Assembly (NCBI RefSeq): GCF_001512295.1
Contig: NZ_LNUP01000002.1
Location: 62,001-126,000, forward strand
Length of the DNA stretch: 64,000 nucleotides
Direction: 5' to 3'
Origin: Pseudomonas sp. EpS/L25
GTDB taxonomy: Bacteria > Pseudomonadota > Gammaproteobacteria > Pseudomonadales > Pseudomonadaceae
How positions within the stretch are numbered: the first letter of the stretch is position 1; the number at the start of each line of letters is the position of its first letter. The position numbers and the translations under genes are program-made. The notes below the pieces were generated by a model. That model made no database searches. It was not told the origin of the DNA and saw nothing but the letters and a program-made list of their open reading frames with translations. Below are positions 44,269 through 52,743 of this stretch, one piece after another.

Positions 44269-46779
44269 TCACTCCGTAGGACGTGGCTGGATGGGGGCCG
44301 AGGGCACGATACCGGCTTCGCTGGGCAACAGCAGACTGGCGCGCGGATTGGCGATCTCGATGCCGCGTTCGCGGAAGCGTTCGAGGATGCGCCGGTTGAG
44401 TTCGCGCTGCACGCCCCAGCGGCCCTTGTCGATGCACCTCATCTGCCCGGCCAGGGTGACCATGGAACCGTCGACGGCATCCACGCCCCAGATTTCCAGG
44501 TCGGCCAGGATCAGGTCCTTGAAAGCCTCGTCGGCGCGCAGGCCGGCGCCGATATCCTTGAGTTCGGCGATGGCGCGCTCGATGTCCTCCCCATAGCCCA
44601 CGCTGATGCGCAGGGCGGCGTTGCCGATGCCGCGGTTGATGTTGTTGACCGCCGATACCGAGCTGAAGGGCACGATGTGCAGCGAGCCATCCCCGGCGCG
44701 CAGCCGCACGGTGCGGATCGAGAGGTACTCCACGGTGCCCGAGACCCCGGCCACGGTGACCCAGTCGCCCACCTGCATGGCGTTCTCCAGCAGCAGGAAG
44801 ATACCGGTGATGAAGTCTTGCACCAGCTTCTGCGAGCCGAAACCCAGGGCGACGCCGATGATGCTGGCACTGGCCAGCAGCGGGGTGGTGTTGATGCCCA
44901 GCTCGCTCAGGGCGGTGAGGCCGACGATGAGAGCGACCAGGATGAACAGGCCGGTGCGCAGCATGGGCAGCAGGGTGCGCAGGCGCGCCGCGCGAACGGT
45001 ATCGCCGCGCTCGGTCCAGCTGCTCAGGCGGCGGTTGACCGCCACGTTGGCGCCTTCCCAGATCACCACGGCGATGATGGCGGCGATCAGGATGGTGAGG
45101 AAGGCGGACAGCAGACTGCGTCCGATGCTACCGTCGTCGAACCAGTCCAGCACGTTCCAGCCCCAGGACTGGAACAGTGCCAGGGCGGTGACCAGGGTGA
45201 CGATCACCCCCACCAGCCAGCGGGCCAGCGGATAGTAGCGCTGCAGATTGGCCGTCGGGGGGGCTGCATCGTCGCCGCTGGCGGGCTGGAACAGACGCCC
45301 CAGCAGACCGAGCAGGAACACCGCCGCCAGGCGGCCGAGGATGACGATGCCGGCCGAGATCGCGACGAAGTTCATCAGGCGCGGCAGGCCGTTCTCGATG
45401 TCCAGCGCCCACATGGTCCAGCCGCCCATGACGAAGACCGCGGCGAACACCGCCCAGACCTGACCCAGCCAGGCCCGCAGCACGGCTAGGGCACTACTGC
45501 CGTCCTGGCGCCCGGCGATACGGGCGGCCACCGGCCGGCGCACATGGAAGATCAGTCCCACCACCAGCAGGTGCGCCAGCAGCGACACCAGCTTGACGAT
45601 GGCCTCGCGTCCGGCTTCGTTGGCGCCGAGGATGTCGGCCGCCTGGGCCAGGGCCAGGCCGAAGGTGATCAGGGCGACGAAGGCGTGCAGCCAGCGCAGC
45701 AAGGTACAGGCCAGGGTTGCCTTGACCTTGAGCAGGCGGATGCCATGGGCGGCAGGATCGATCAGCAAGCGCATCACGATCAGGGCGAGGCGGGTGGTGA
45801 GATAGGCGCCGAGGAAGCCACCGACCAGCTCGCGCTGCCCGGCGTCCGTGCCTACCAGATAGTGGATGAACAGCGCCGCCACCGCCCAGAAGGCCAGCAA
45901 CGGCAGCACTTCCAACAGCAGCAGGGCCAGGGCGTAGGGTAGGTGGCGCAGGGTGGTCCAGTGCTCCTCGCCACTGGGCCGGACGCGATTGGCGGGCGCC
46001 GGCTCCGCCGGCGGCGGCGGATCGCTGGCCGGCGGTGCGGCGCTGTCGGCCGGGGCGATGGGTACCTCCTCCAATTGATCGACGCCATCGCGCTGGGTCT
46101 GCACCAGGGCCACCGCGGGCTCCGCCGGGCGGGTAGCGGCATCCGCCTCGGCCGCGGGCGACGTTGCGGGGGGCGGTTGCTGCGCGGCGGCTCGTTGCGC
46201 CTGCCGGCGGGCAAGGCTGTCGGCGTGATCGGCATGGCGCTGCAGCCTTTGCCGCGGGCTAGCCAGGCTGCGACGGACCAGCCACTCGCAGAGCAGCCCG
46301 GTGCTGAACAGCACGGCCAGGGTCAGCAGGGCTTGCAGCAGGGCGCGACGACCGGCTTCAGAGGTAAAGCTGGCACGGGACCAATCCGGCAGGTCGCGCA
46401 CCGCGCGCTGTACCTGGACCACCTCGGTACCCAGGTTGTCCGCCCAATGCCCCACGCGCGTCAGCGTCTGGGCGATGAGGCCGTTGGCTTCCAGGGGGAC
46501 CAGCGGTTTGTCCGTGCTCGCTGCCGGAGGCGTCGCGGCGGTGCTGGCCGTCGTGGCCGAGCCTGGGGTGGCGGGCGTCGCCGCCTTTGCCGCCGGCTGA
46601 CTGGCGATGGCCTCCAGCGTCAGGATCAGCTCCTGGCGCCGTTGCGGGTCCTGCAAGAGGGTGGCGACCGCGCGGGCTTGCTGGGGATCGAGGCCGGCCG
46701 GTGCGGTGGCGGGCGCGTCGGCGGCGTGCAGCCTGGTACCGAGGGTCAGGAGGAACAGGGCGAGCAAGGCTTTGAACAT
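44269..46779 (-). CDS. MscS-family mechanosensitive channel (YbiO-like)
   Basis: 836 aa. Signal peptide (MFKALLALFLLTLGTRLHA), a periplasmic Ala/Thr-rich region, many transmembrane segments, then the MscS pore and beta domain: LLASASIIGVALGFGSQKLV, DFITGIFLLLENAMQVGDWV, GTVEYLSIRTVRLR and IVPFSSVSAVNNINRG. The C-terminal alpha-beta domain ends in a Pro-rich tail. The large size and extra helices fit moderate-conductance YbiO-type channels that release solutes on osmotic downshock. The start ATG 46779 begins the signal peptide. An Ala/Pro-rich cytoplasmic insert (~190-280) is notable. Confidence 0.88.
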   Translation of the reverse strand: MFKALLALFLLTLGTRLHAADAPATAPAGLDPQQARAVATLLQDPQRRQELILTLEAIASQPAAKAATPATPGSATTASTAATPPAASTDKPLVPLEANGLIAQTLTRVGHWADNLGTEVVQVQRAVRDLPDWSRASFTSEAGRRALLQALLTLAVLFSTGLLCEWLVRRSLASPRQRLQRHADHADSLARRQAQRAAAQQPPPATSPAAEADAATRPAEPAVALVQTQRDGVDQLEEVPIAPADSAAPPASDPPPPAEPAPANRVRPSGEEHWTTLRHLPYALALLLLEVLPLLAFWAVAALFIHYLVGTDAGQRELVGGFLGAYLTTRLALIVMRLLIDPAAHGIRLLKVKATLACTLLRWLHAFVALITFGLALAQAADILGANEAGREAIVKLVSLLAHLLVVGLIFHVRRPVAARIAGRQDGSSALAVLRAWLGQVWAVFAAVFVMGGWTMWALDIENGLPRLMNFVAISAGIVILGRLAAVFLLGLLGRLFQPASGDDAAPPTANLQRYYPLARWLVGVIVTLVTALALFQSWGWNVLDWFDDGSIGRSLLSAFLTILIAAIIAVVIWEGANVAVNRRLSSWTERGDTVRAARLRTLLPMLRTGLFILVALIVGLTALSELGINTTPLLASASIIGVALGFGSQKLVQDFITGIFLLLENAMQVGDWVTVAGVSGTVEYLSIRTVRLRAGDGSLHIVPFSSVSAVNNINRGIGNAALRISVGYGEDIERAIAELKDIGAGLRADEAFKDLILADLEIWGVDAVDGSMVTLAGQMRCIDKGRWGVQRELNRRILERFRERGIEIANPRASLLLPSEAGIVPSAPIQPRPTE

Positions 46780-47248
46780 GGTTACGACCTGAGCGATGCC
46801 GGAAGACGGGTCTGGCCACATAGACTCGTCAGGCGGCGCGATGACTCCCCGGCGGATGACGCTGCCGGCTGGCGACGCGCCCGGAGCTTGATTCGCATTA
46901 GATGTCCACTTTGCATATTAGATTAGCTCTAAATTGAATTTTACCGAGGCGCCCCTGGTGCTTTACCGTCGCGCTGCTGGATCGCTTTGCTGCGATTCCT
47001 CTCGGTCTTCGGGTAACGCTCACCGCCTGGAGACCAGGTGAGCGAACGGGCGCCGCGCGCCTGGCGTCGGATCGAATAGACCGCTCTGGCACGGCCTTAT
47101 GCTAAGGCGCGCCAGGCGCGAAATCACACCTCTCGGGGATGACCGGCTGCGGCTTGCCGCGACCGTCGCAGCTGGTCGACCGCTTTACATCCTCATCGGC
47201 ACGCCACCCGACGCTGTGGAGCCTGCCCGGAAACGTTCAGGAGGCTTC
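46780..47248. other. 469-bp divergent intergenic region, no gene
   Basis: Between the channel gene (-) and the ABC importer operon (+). An AT-rich stretch at 46893-46945 (TTGCATATTAGATTAGCTCT within it) is the likely promoter area, but direction is unclear. Open frames across the rest lack starts with ribosome-binding sites. The strong site CAGGAGG sits just before the importer start. Confidence 0.45.
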
Positions 47249-48334
47249 ATGACCATCCACACTCTCAATCGCCGCCGTCTGCTCGGCATGGCGGGCGCCG
47301 CTACCGCCGCGGCGCTGGTTGGCCGGCTGGGCTTCGCCGCCGAGACGGGCGATGTCCATGCAGGGCACGCCGGCCATGGGGCAGCCACCGCGGCCAGCCC
47401 GGTGGATTTCCTGCAGGACACCGCCCGCTGGGCCTTGCCGGAACCGCGCAAGGTACGGCTGGCGGTGAACCTCAATGCCGTCTGCCTGGCGCCGGTGACG
47501 GTGGCCGACAGCCAGGGCTTCTTCAAACAGCACAACCTGGACGTGGAATTCGTCAACTTCGGCAACTCCACCGAGGTGCTGCTGGAGTCCATGGCCACCG
47601 GCAAGGCCGAGGCCGCGGTGGGCATGGCCCTGCGCTGGCTCAAGGCGCTGGAGCAGGGCTTCGATGTCCAGCTCACTGCCGGGACCCATGGCGGCTGCCT
47701 GCGGCTGCTGGCGCGGGAGGGTGGCCCGGGCGACTTGGCTGCGCTCAAGGGCACCACCATCGGCGTGACTGACATGGCTTCGGCGGACAAGAACTTCTTC
47801 TCGCTGATGCTCAAGCGCCATGGCGTCGACCCGGTGCGCGACATCACCTGGCGGGTGTATCCGGTCGATCTGCTCGGGCCGGCCCTGGAGCGGGGCGAGA
47901 TCCAGGCCGCGAGCGGTTCGGACCCCATGATGTACCGGGTCAAGCAGCAGCCCGGTGTGGTCGAGCTGTCCAGCAATCTGGTGGAGGACTATGCCAAGCT
48001 GAGCTGCTGCGTGGTCGGCGTCAGCGGCACCCTGGCGCGGCAGGAAAAGCCCGTGGCCGCGGCCATCTCCCACGCCATCCTGCAGGCCCACGCCTGGGCC
48101 GCCCGGCATCCCGAGGCAGTGGCCGAGCTGTTCCTGCCCCAGACGGTGAACAGCTCGAAGGCGGAGTTGCTGGCCATCCTGCGCGAGCACACCCATGCCC
48201 ACTATTCGGTGGGCGAGGCCTTCGTCAGGGAAATCGCCGTCTATGCCCGCGATCTCAAGCAGATCGAGGTCCTGCGGCCGCGGACCGATCCCCTGGCCTT
48301 CGCGGAGAGCATCCATGCCGACGTCTTCGCTTGA
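47249..48334 (+). CDS. Tat-exported ABC substrate-binding protein (NitT/TauT type), His-rich N-terminus
   Basis: 361 aa. A twin-arginine signal (NRRRLLGMAGAATAAALVG) directs folded export. The mature start contains DVHAGHAGHGAAT, a small histidine cluster. The rest is a NrtA/SsuA-like binding protein: VRLAVNLNAVCLAPVTVADS, GFFKQHNLDVEFVNFG, TVNSS and others. AGGAGG 5-6 nt upstream decides the start at 47249. It overlaps the permease gene by 20 nt. The substrate cannot be told from sequence; sulfonates, nitrate, thiamine precursors and metal complexes are all known in the family. Confidence 0.82.
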   Translation: MTIHTLNRRRLLGMAGAATAAALVGRLGFAAETGDVHAGHAGHGAATAASPVDFLQDTARWALPEPRKVRLAVNLNAVCLAPVTVADSQGFFKQHNLDVEFVNFGNSTEVLLESMATGKAEAAVGMALRWLKALEQGFDVQLTAGTHGGCLRLLAREGGPGDLAALKGTTIGVTDMASADKNFFSLMLKRHGVDPVRDITWRVYPVDLLGPALERGEIQAASGSDPMMYRVKQQPGVVELSSNLVEDYAKLSCCVVGVSGTLARQEKPVAAAISHAILQAHAWAARHPEAVAELFLPQTVNSSKAELLAILREHTHAHYSVGEAFVREIAVYARDLKQIEVLRPRTDPLAFAESIHADVFA

Positions 48335-49307
48335 GCGCATCCAACCGGTCCGGGCGACCGCTCTCACCTGGCGGGGTGGCCTGCTCGCCGCGGCGGCCTG
48401 GCTGGCCCTGGCGCTGTTCCTGCCGTTCTATCCCGAGCACGGGCGGCCCTGGCCCTTCACTCGCGAACTGGCCGTGGCGGCCACCGTGGTCGCCGCGCTC
48501 CTGGCCTCGCTGGCGCTGCTGTCCGGGCGCAGCGAACGACTGCTGGCGAGGCTGCGGCGCGCGGGTCCCTGGCTGATCGCGCTGCCCGTGCTGCTGGGGC
48601 TCTGGACCCTGGTGACGGCCAAGCTGCGGCTGCTGCCGGTCCCCTTTTTCGCCCCGACCCAGGCACTGGTCGAGGTGTTCGTCGACGACTGGCCGCGACT
48701 GGGTCTGAGTCTGGCGCACTCGTTGTGGCTGTTGCTCAACGGGGTCGCCGCCGGCGCCCTCTGTGGTTTTCTCGCCGGTCTCGCCATCGGCTGGTCCCAG
48801 CGCATCGGCTACTGGGTGCATCCGGTGCTACGCCTGCTCGGTCCCATCCCGTCCACCGCGCTGCTGCCGATCTGCTTCTTCTTCTTTCCCACCAGCTGGA
48901 GCGCGAGCGTCTTCCTCATCGCCCTGGCCACCTGGTTCCCGGTCACGGTACTGACCTGGTCCGGCGTCGCCAGCGTCGACCGCGCCTACTACGAGGTGGC
49001 CCGTACCCTGGGGGCGAGCAATGCCTTCCTGGTCGTGCGGGTGGCCATACCGGCGGCCTTGCCCCAAGTCTTCGTCGGCCTGTTCATGGGCCTGGGGGCG
49101 TCCTTCTCGGTGTTGGTGGTGGCCGAGATGATGGGCGTCAAGGCCGGCCTGGGCTGGTATCTGCAGTGGGCCCAGGGCTGGGCGGCCTACGCCAACATGT
49201 ATGCGGCGCTGCTGGTGATGGCGTTGCTCTGCTCGGGTCTGATCACCCTGCTGTTCGCCATCCGTGACCGGGTGCTGTCCTGGCAGAAGGGGACGATGAA
49301 ATGGTGA
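48315..49307 (+). CDS. ABC importer permease (NitT/TauT type)
   Basis: 330 aa. Two extra N-terminal helices (GGLLAAAAWLALALFLPFY; LAVAATVVAALLASLALLSG) precede the usual six-helix BPD-transporter domain with the ATPase-contact EAA-type loop YYEVARTLGASNAFLVVRVA and then IPAALPQVFVGL. ATG 48315 (MPTSSLERIQ) follows GGAGAG and lies inside the end of the binding-protein gene. It overlaps the ATPase gene by 7 nt. Pairs with the two neighbours as one importer. Confidence 0.88.
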   Translation: MPTSSLERIQPVRATALTWRGGLLAAAAWLALALFLPFYPEHGRPWPFTRELAVAATVVAALLASLALLSGRSERLLARLRRAGPWLIALPVLLGLWTLVTAKLRLLPVPFFAPTQALVEVFVDDWPRLGLSLAHSLWLLLNGVAAGALCGFLAGLAIGWSQRIGYWVHPVLRLLGPIPSTALLPICFFFFPTSWSASVFLIALATWFPVTVLTWSGVASVDRAYYEVARTLGASNAFLVVRVAIPAALPQVFVGLFMGLGASFSVLVVAEMMGVKAGLGWYLQWAQGWAAYANMYAALLVMALLCSGLITLLFAIRDRVLSWQKGTMKW

Positions 49308-50092
49308 GTGCAACGGCTTTCCTGGACCCGGAAGCACCGGGATTGAGTCTGGAGGTACGCGGCCTGAGCCATGCGTTCGAACTGGCGGATGGTCCCCTGC
49401 CCGTGCTGGAGCGGGTCGATCTGCGCCTGGCCGCCGGCGAGAGCCTGGGGTTGCTGGGCCCCTCGGGCTGCGGCAAGTCGACCCTGCTGCGTCTGGTGGC
49501 AGGCCTGGAGCAGGTGCAGAGTGGCAGCCTGCTGGCCGACGGTGCCGCCATCCCCGGGCCGCATCACTCCCGCGTCCTGATGTTCCAGGACCCCACCCTC
49601 TACCCCTGGCGCCGCGTCTGGGACAACGTCGCCCTCGGCCTGCAGGCCCGGGGGCTGCTCGCCACCCAGCGCGAGCGGGTGGACGAGGCCCTGCGCCGCG
49701 TCGGTCTGCTGGAGTTTCGCCATGCCTATCCGCGACAGCTGTCCGGGGGCATGGCCCAGCGCGCGGCCCTGGCCCGGGCGCTGGTGAACGAGCCGCGGCT
49801 GCTGCTGCTCGACGAGCCCCTGGGCAAGCTGGATTCCCTTACTCGCATCGCCATGCAGAGCGAGTTGATCCGCCTCTGGCAGCAGCAGCGCTACAGCGCC
49901 TTGCTGGTGACCCATGACGTCGAGGAGGCCTTGCTGCTGTGTGACCGGGTACTGGTGTTCTCGGCGCGACCGGCCCGGGTGCTGGCCGAGATCGTCGTCG
50001 ACCGGCCGTATCCCCGCCGGCGTGACGATCCCCGGCTGCTGGAACTGCGCCACCACGCCCTGGAACTGCTGGGGCAGGGCAGCGACTGGTAG
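49301..50092 (+). CDS. ABC importer ATPase (SsuB/TauB type)
   Basis: 263 aa. Walker A GPSGCGKSTLLRLVAG (~residue 53), Q-loop MFQDPTLYPWR, signature LSGGMAQRAALARAL, Walker B LLLLDEPLGKLD and the H-loop VTHDVEEALLL are all intact. It energises the permease at 48315. Its end (TAG 50090-50092) is 12 nt before repeat copy E. No further enzyme gene in the operon hints at a substrate. Confidence 0.9.
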   Translation: MVSATAFLDPEAPGLSLEVRGLSHAFELADGPLPVLERVDLRLAAGESLGLLGPSGCGKSTLLRLVAGLEQVQSGSLLADGAAIPGPHHSRVLMFQDPTLYPWRRVWDNVALGLQARGLLATQRERVDEALRRVGLLEFRHAYPRQLSGGMAQRAALARALVNEPRLLLLDEPLGKLDSLTRIAMQSELIRLWQQQRYSALLVTHDVEEALLLCDRVLVFSARPARVLAEIVVDRPYPRRRDDPRLLELRHHALELLGQGSDW

Positions 50093-50104
50093 CGTGAACG
50101 CTTA

Positions 50105-50303
50105 GAACCTGTCCACGATCTAGCGAGCCAGAGCCAAACAAGGCCTGGGCGGCCCCACGACAATAGCTGAGGAAGCGGATCGGACCCGCGCTCGGGTTTA
50201 CGCGTGGTAAATGAGCATGGCGACGGGGCCGTCCAGGTGGGGCAGGCCTTCCAGGCCATTTCAACGCCGTTTGGCCGACGTGCAGCAGATCGTGAACAGG
50301 TTC
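50105..50303 (-). repeat. CTNAG-site inverted-repeat element, copy E (199 bp)
   Basis: Ends GAACCTGTCCA (50105-50115) and TGAACAGGTTC (50293-50303), one mismatch. Flanks are TTA (50102-50104) and TCA (50304-50306); the latter is the TGA stop of the AraC gene on the minus strand. It shares GGAAGCGGATCGGACCCGCG and GTAAATGAGCAT with copies A and F and has the same orientation as both. It lies between the importer operon and the AraC/nitrilase pair. Confidence 0.84.
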
Positions 50304-51338
50304 TCAGGCGAGGCGAGAGTGGCGTCGCCAGTCGCCGGGCGTCTGCTCGGTCCAGCGTTTGAAGGCGCGCTGGAAGGCAGCGGGGGAGGCGAAACCCAGC
50401 AGATAGGCGATCTCGCCGAAACTGGCTTCGGTGTCGCGGATGTAGGCCAGGGCCAGGTCCCGGCGGGTCAGGTTCAGCAGGGCGCGATACTGGGTGCCTT
50501 CGTCCGCCAGCTTGCGCCTCAGGGTCCAGGGCGGCAGGCGCAGGCGGCTGGCGATCTGCTCCAGGGTCGGCTCGCCATGGCGCAGCAGCGGCCCCATGAC
50601 CTCCACCACCCGTTCGGTGAGGCCGCGGGTGCGGGTCAGGCGGCCATGTTCCGCTGCGCTCAGGGCCAGCAGCTGGCGCCAGGTGGCGGGACAGTGGTCC
50701 GGGCCGGGCAAGGCCAGGGTCGCGGTGTCGAGCAACAAGGCGTTCTCCGCCGCGCCGAATTCCACCGGGCAGCCGAAGACGGTTGCGTAGGGGGCGAGGT
50801 CGGCCGGCGCCGGATATTCGATCAGCACGCGGCGCGGGTACAGGGGCGCGCCGGCCACGCTGCCCAGCAGTGCCAGCCAGGCGCTGAGCACCACGTCGAC
50901 CACGAACCTGTTGTAGCCGTTGTAGGGGCTGATGCTATAGAAGTGCAGCCAGGCGTCGCGCCCTTCGGCCGCCCAACGCGAACAGCCACGATAGTTGCGC
51001 CCGTACAGCGGCTCCAGATGCAGCAGCGTCTCCGCCGCGTGGCGCACGTCCGGGGCCTGGGCCACGGTGACTCCGGCGAGGCCGAGAAAGGCGGGGCGCA
51101 TCGCCTGGCCCATGGCCAGCCCCAGGGCCGGATCGCCGGTCAATTCCAGGGCGGCGTGGCCGAGGCGCATGTAGTGGGGAATCGACAGCCGCCCGCCGGG
51201 CTCGGCCAGCCGCGCCGCGGTAAGGCCGAAGCGACGCAACAGACTTTCTGCATCCGCGCCCCGTGCCGTCACCGCGGCGGCCAGCGCCAGGACGAAGCCG
51301 GTGGACAGATCGCCCAGGCGCAGCGCGGGAGCGTTCAT
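50304..51338 (-). CDS. AraC-family regulator (OruR/ArgR-like, Arabinose_bd type)
   Basis: 344 aa. The N-terminal effector domain (~15-210) resembles the Arabinose_bd type: LGHAALELTGDPALGLAMGQ, FLGLAGVTVAQAPDV. The C-terminal AraC DNA-binding domain has two helix-turn-helices: LEQIASRLRLPPWTLRRKL and FGEIAYLLGFASPAAFQRA followed by FKRWTEQTPGDWR. ATGA (51335-51338) couples its start to the nitrilase-like gene upstream in the same operon. The TGA stop coincides with the target duplication of repeat copy E. Confidence 0.88.
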   Translation of the reverse strand: MNAPALRLGDLSTGFVLALAAAVTARGADAESLLRRFGLTAARLAEPGGRLSIPHYMRLGHAALELTGDPALGLAMGQAMRPAFLGLAGVTVAQAPDVRHAAETLLHLEPLYGRNYRGCSRWAAEGRDAWLHFYSISPYNGYNRFVVDVVLSAWLALLGSVAGAPLYPRRVLIEYPAPADLAPYATVFGCPVEFGAAENALLLDTATLALPGPDHCPATWRQLLALSAAEHGRLTRTRGLTERVVEVMGPLLRHGEPTLEQIASRLRLPPWTLRRKLADEGTQYRALLNLTRRDLALAYIRDTEASFGEIAYLLGFASPAAFQRAFKRWTEQTPGDWRRHSRLA

Positions 51339-52357
51339 AGCCGCAGGTTGATCAGCTTGGCGCCGCCGCGGGCCGGATCCGTCGCCGCCGCCGCATCCGG
51401 GGTGAACCCCTGGCTGGTGCCGTCGGCGCGCCATTCCCACAGCCGGCCATGCAACTGGACTTCCAGGGCGGCCCGGATGCCGGCCGCGCGCAGGCGTTGG
51501 GCATCGAAGGGCGCCGGAGCCGGGGTCGCGCCCGAGGCCAGGGCCGGAATGGCCAGCAGGTCCACCTGGGGATCGTCCAGCACCCCGGCGCGGGTGGTGT
51601 CACTGCCCTGGATCACACCCAGGCGGCCCAGGGCGGTATCCAGGCGCAGCAACGGCGGACTGAGGTCCTCGCCCCCTTGTTGGCCGGGCAACGGCCGGAC
51701 CAGCGCCGGCCCCAGCGGTTGACCCTGGGGACCGAACACCAGGGTGACGTTGCGCAGGGGGCCGGTGCCGACCTGGAGTTCACCCTCCACCAGGCTCGGG
51801 CCGGGCAGGACGATGGAGCCGGCCACCAGGGTCACCTGGTAGCGGCGGGCGAGCCCGGCGAAGAGTTGCTGGTAGGCGCTGGCCATGTCCCAGGCCTTCA
51901 TGCGCAACAGGCTGTCGGCCAGGCGCTGGTCACCCTCGGCCTGGAACCAGGCGCGGGCGAAGCGCAGGGGATTGCCCAGCATCAGCCAGTGGAAGGCGTC
52001 TGCGGTCTGGGTCGCGGCATAGACCTCGGGCTTCTCGCCCATCAGCGCCAACGGCGTGCCCAGGTGCTCGGGCAGCACCACCACGGTGTGGGCGCCGAGC
52101 AGGCCCAGGCGCCGGGCATTGTCCAGGTAGGCGTCGAGCTTGAGCCTCAGGCGTTCGGGATTGCCGTAGTCCAGGGCGAACAGTTCGGGCTCTATTCCCA
52201 GCAGGTTGCCGGTGCTGGCCGCGGTCGGCGTGGTGGCCAGGTCCACCGCCAGGCTGCTGCGCAGGTCCGACAGGTAATGGAAGGCTGGCCGCTGGGCCAC
52301 CCAGCCCGCCAGCACGGCGAACAGGGCGATCAGCACCAGGAACACGAGCTTGCGCAT
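51335..52357 (-). CDS. Membrane-anchored nitrilase-fold protein lacking cysteine
   Basis: 340 aa. An N-terminal signal anchor (LVFLVLIALFAVLAGWVA) precedes a carbon-nitrogen hydrolase-like fold: TVVVLPEHLGTPLAL carries the expected catalytic glutamate, and LARRYQVTLVAGSIVLPG and LGRLGVIQGSDTTR follow in nitrilase order. The usual nucleophile cysteine after GVxxC is replaced (VIQGSD), and the whole protein contains no cysteine. It may be a non-catalytic or altered enzyme. Start ATG 52357 follows GGAG by 5 nt. Cotranscribed with the AraC regulator; copy F lies just upstream, so its promoter must be inside or beyond the repeat. Confidence 0.65.
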   Translation of the reverse strand: MRKLVFLVLIALFAVLAGWVAQRPAFHYLSDLRSSLAVDLATTPTAASTGNLLGIEPELFALDYGNPERLRLKLDAYLDNARRLGLLGAHTVVVLPEHLGTPLALMGEKPEVYAATQTADAFHWLMLGNPLRFARAWFQAEGDQRLADSLLRMKAWDMASAYQQLFAGLARRYQVTLVAGSIVLPGPSLVEGELQVGTGPLRNVTLVFGPQGQPLGPALVRPLPGQQGGEDLSPPLLRLDTALGRLGVIQGSDTTRAGVLDDPQVDLLAIPALASGATPAPAPFDAQRLRAAGIRAALEVQLHGRLWEWRADGTSQGFTPDAAAATDPARGGAKLINLRL

Positions 52358-52400
52358 CGACACTCCGCATCGAGCCCGGCGTGCGGCCGAGCGAAATCAA

Positions 52401-52586
52401 GAGCCTGTTCAAGGGCTCGCGAGCTAGAGCCAAACAAGGCAAAAATGGCTGAGGAAGCGGATCGGACCCGCGCTCGGGATTACCAGGGGTAAAGGAGCAT
52501 TGCGACGGGGTCGCCCAGGTGGGGCTGGCCTTCCCGGCCATCTTTGACGCCATTTGGCCGACGCGCAGCAGCCTTCGAACAGGCTC
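52401..52586 (-). repeat. CTNAG-site inverted-repeat element, copy F (186 bp)
   Basis: Ends GAGCCTGTTCA (52401-52411) and CGAACAGGCTC (52576-52586), one mismatch, flanked by CAA on both sides (52398-52400 and 52587-52589). It shares GGATCGGACCCGCGCTCGGG with copies A and E and has the same orientation as both. It begins 43 nt upstream of the nitrilase-like gene start. The remainder of the gap to 52743 should hold the fadH promoter, but no convincing boxes are seen. Confidence 0.84.
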
Positions 52587-52743
52587 CAAAGGTGCTCAGG
52601 GTAGGAGACTGGAACGCCTCTGCCAAGCCACGGCTGTACATTTGGGTAAAGAGGTTGTCATTTCCGGTGATTGAGACCCAGGCGCAGGGCTCCTATCGTG
52701 GCGGCAGGCCCTCCCGAGAAGGGTCAACCGACCGGAGACCGCC

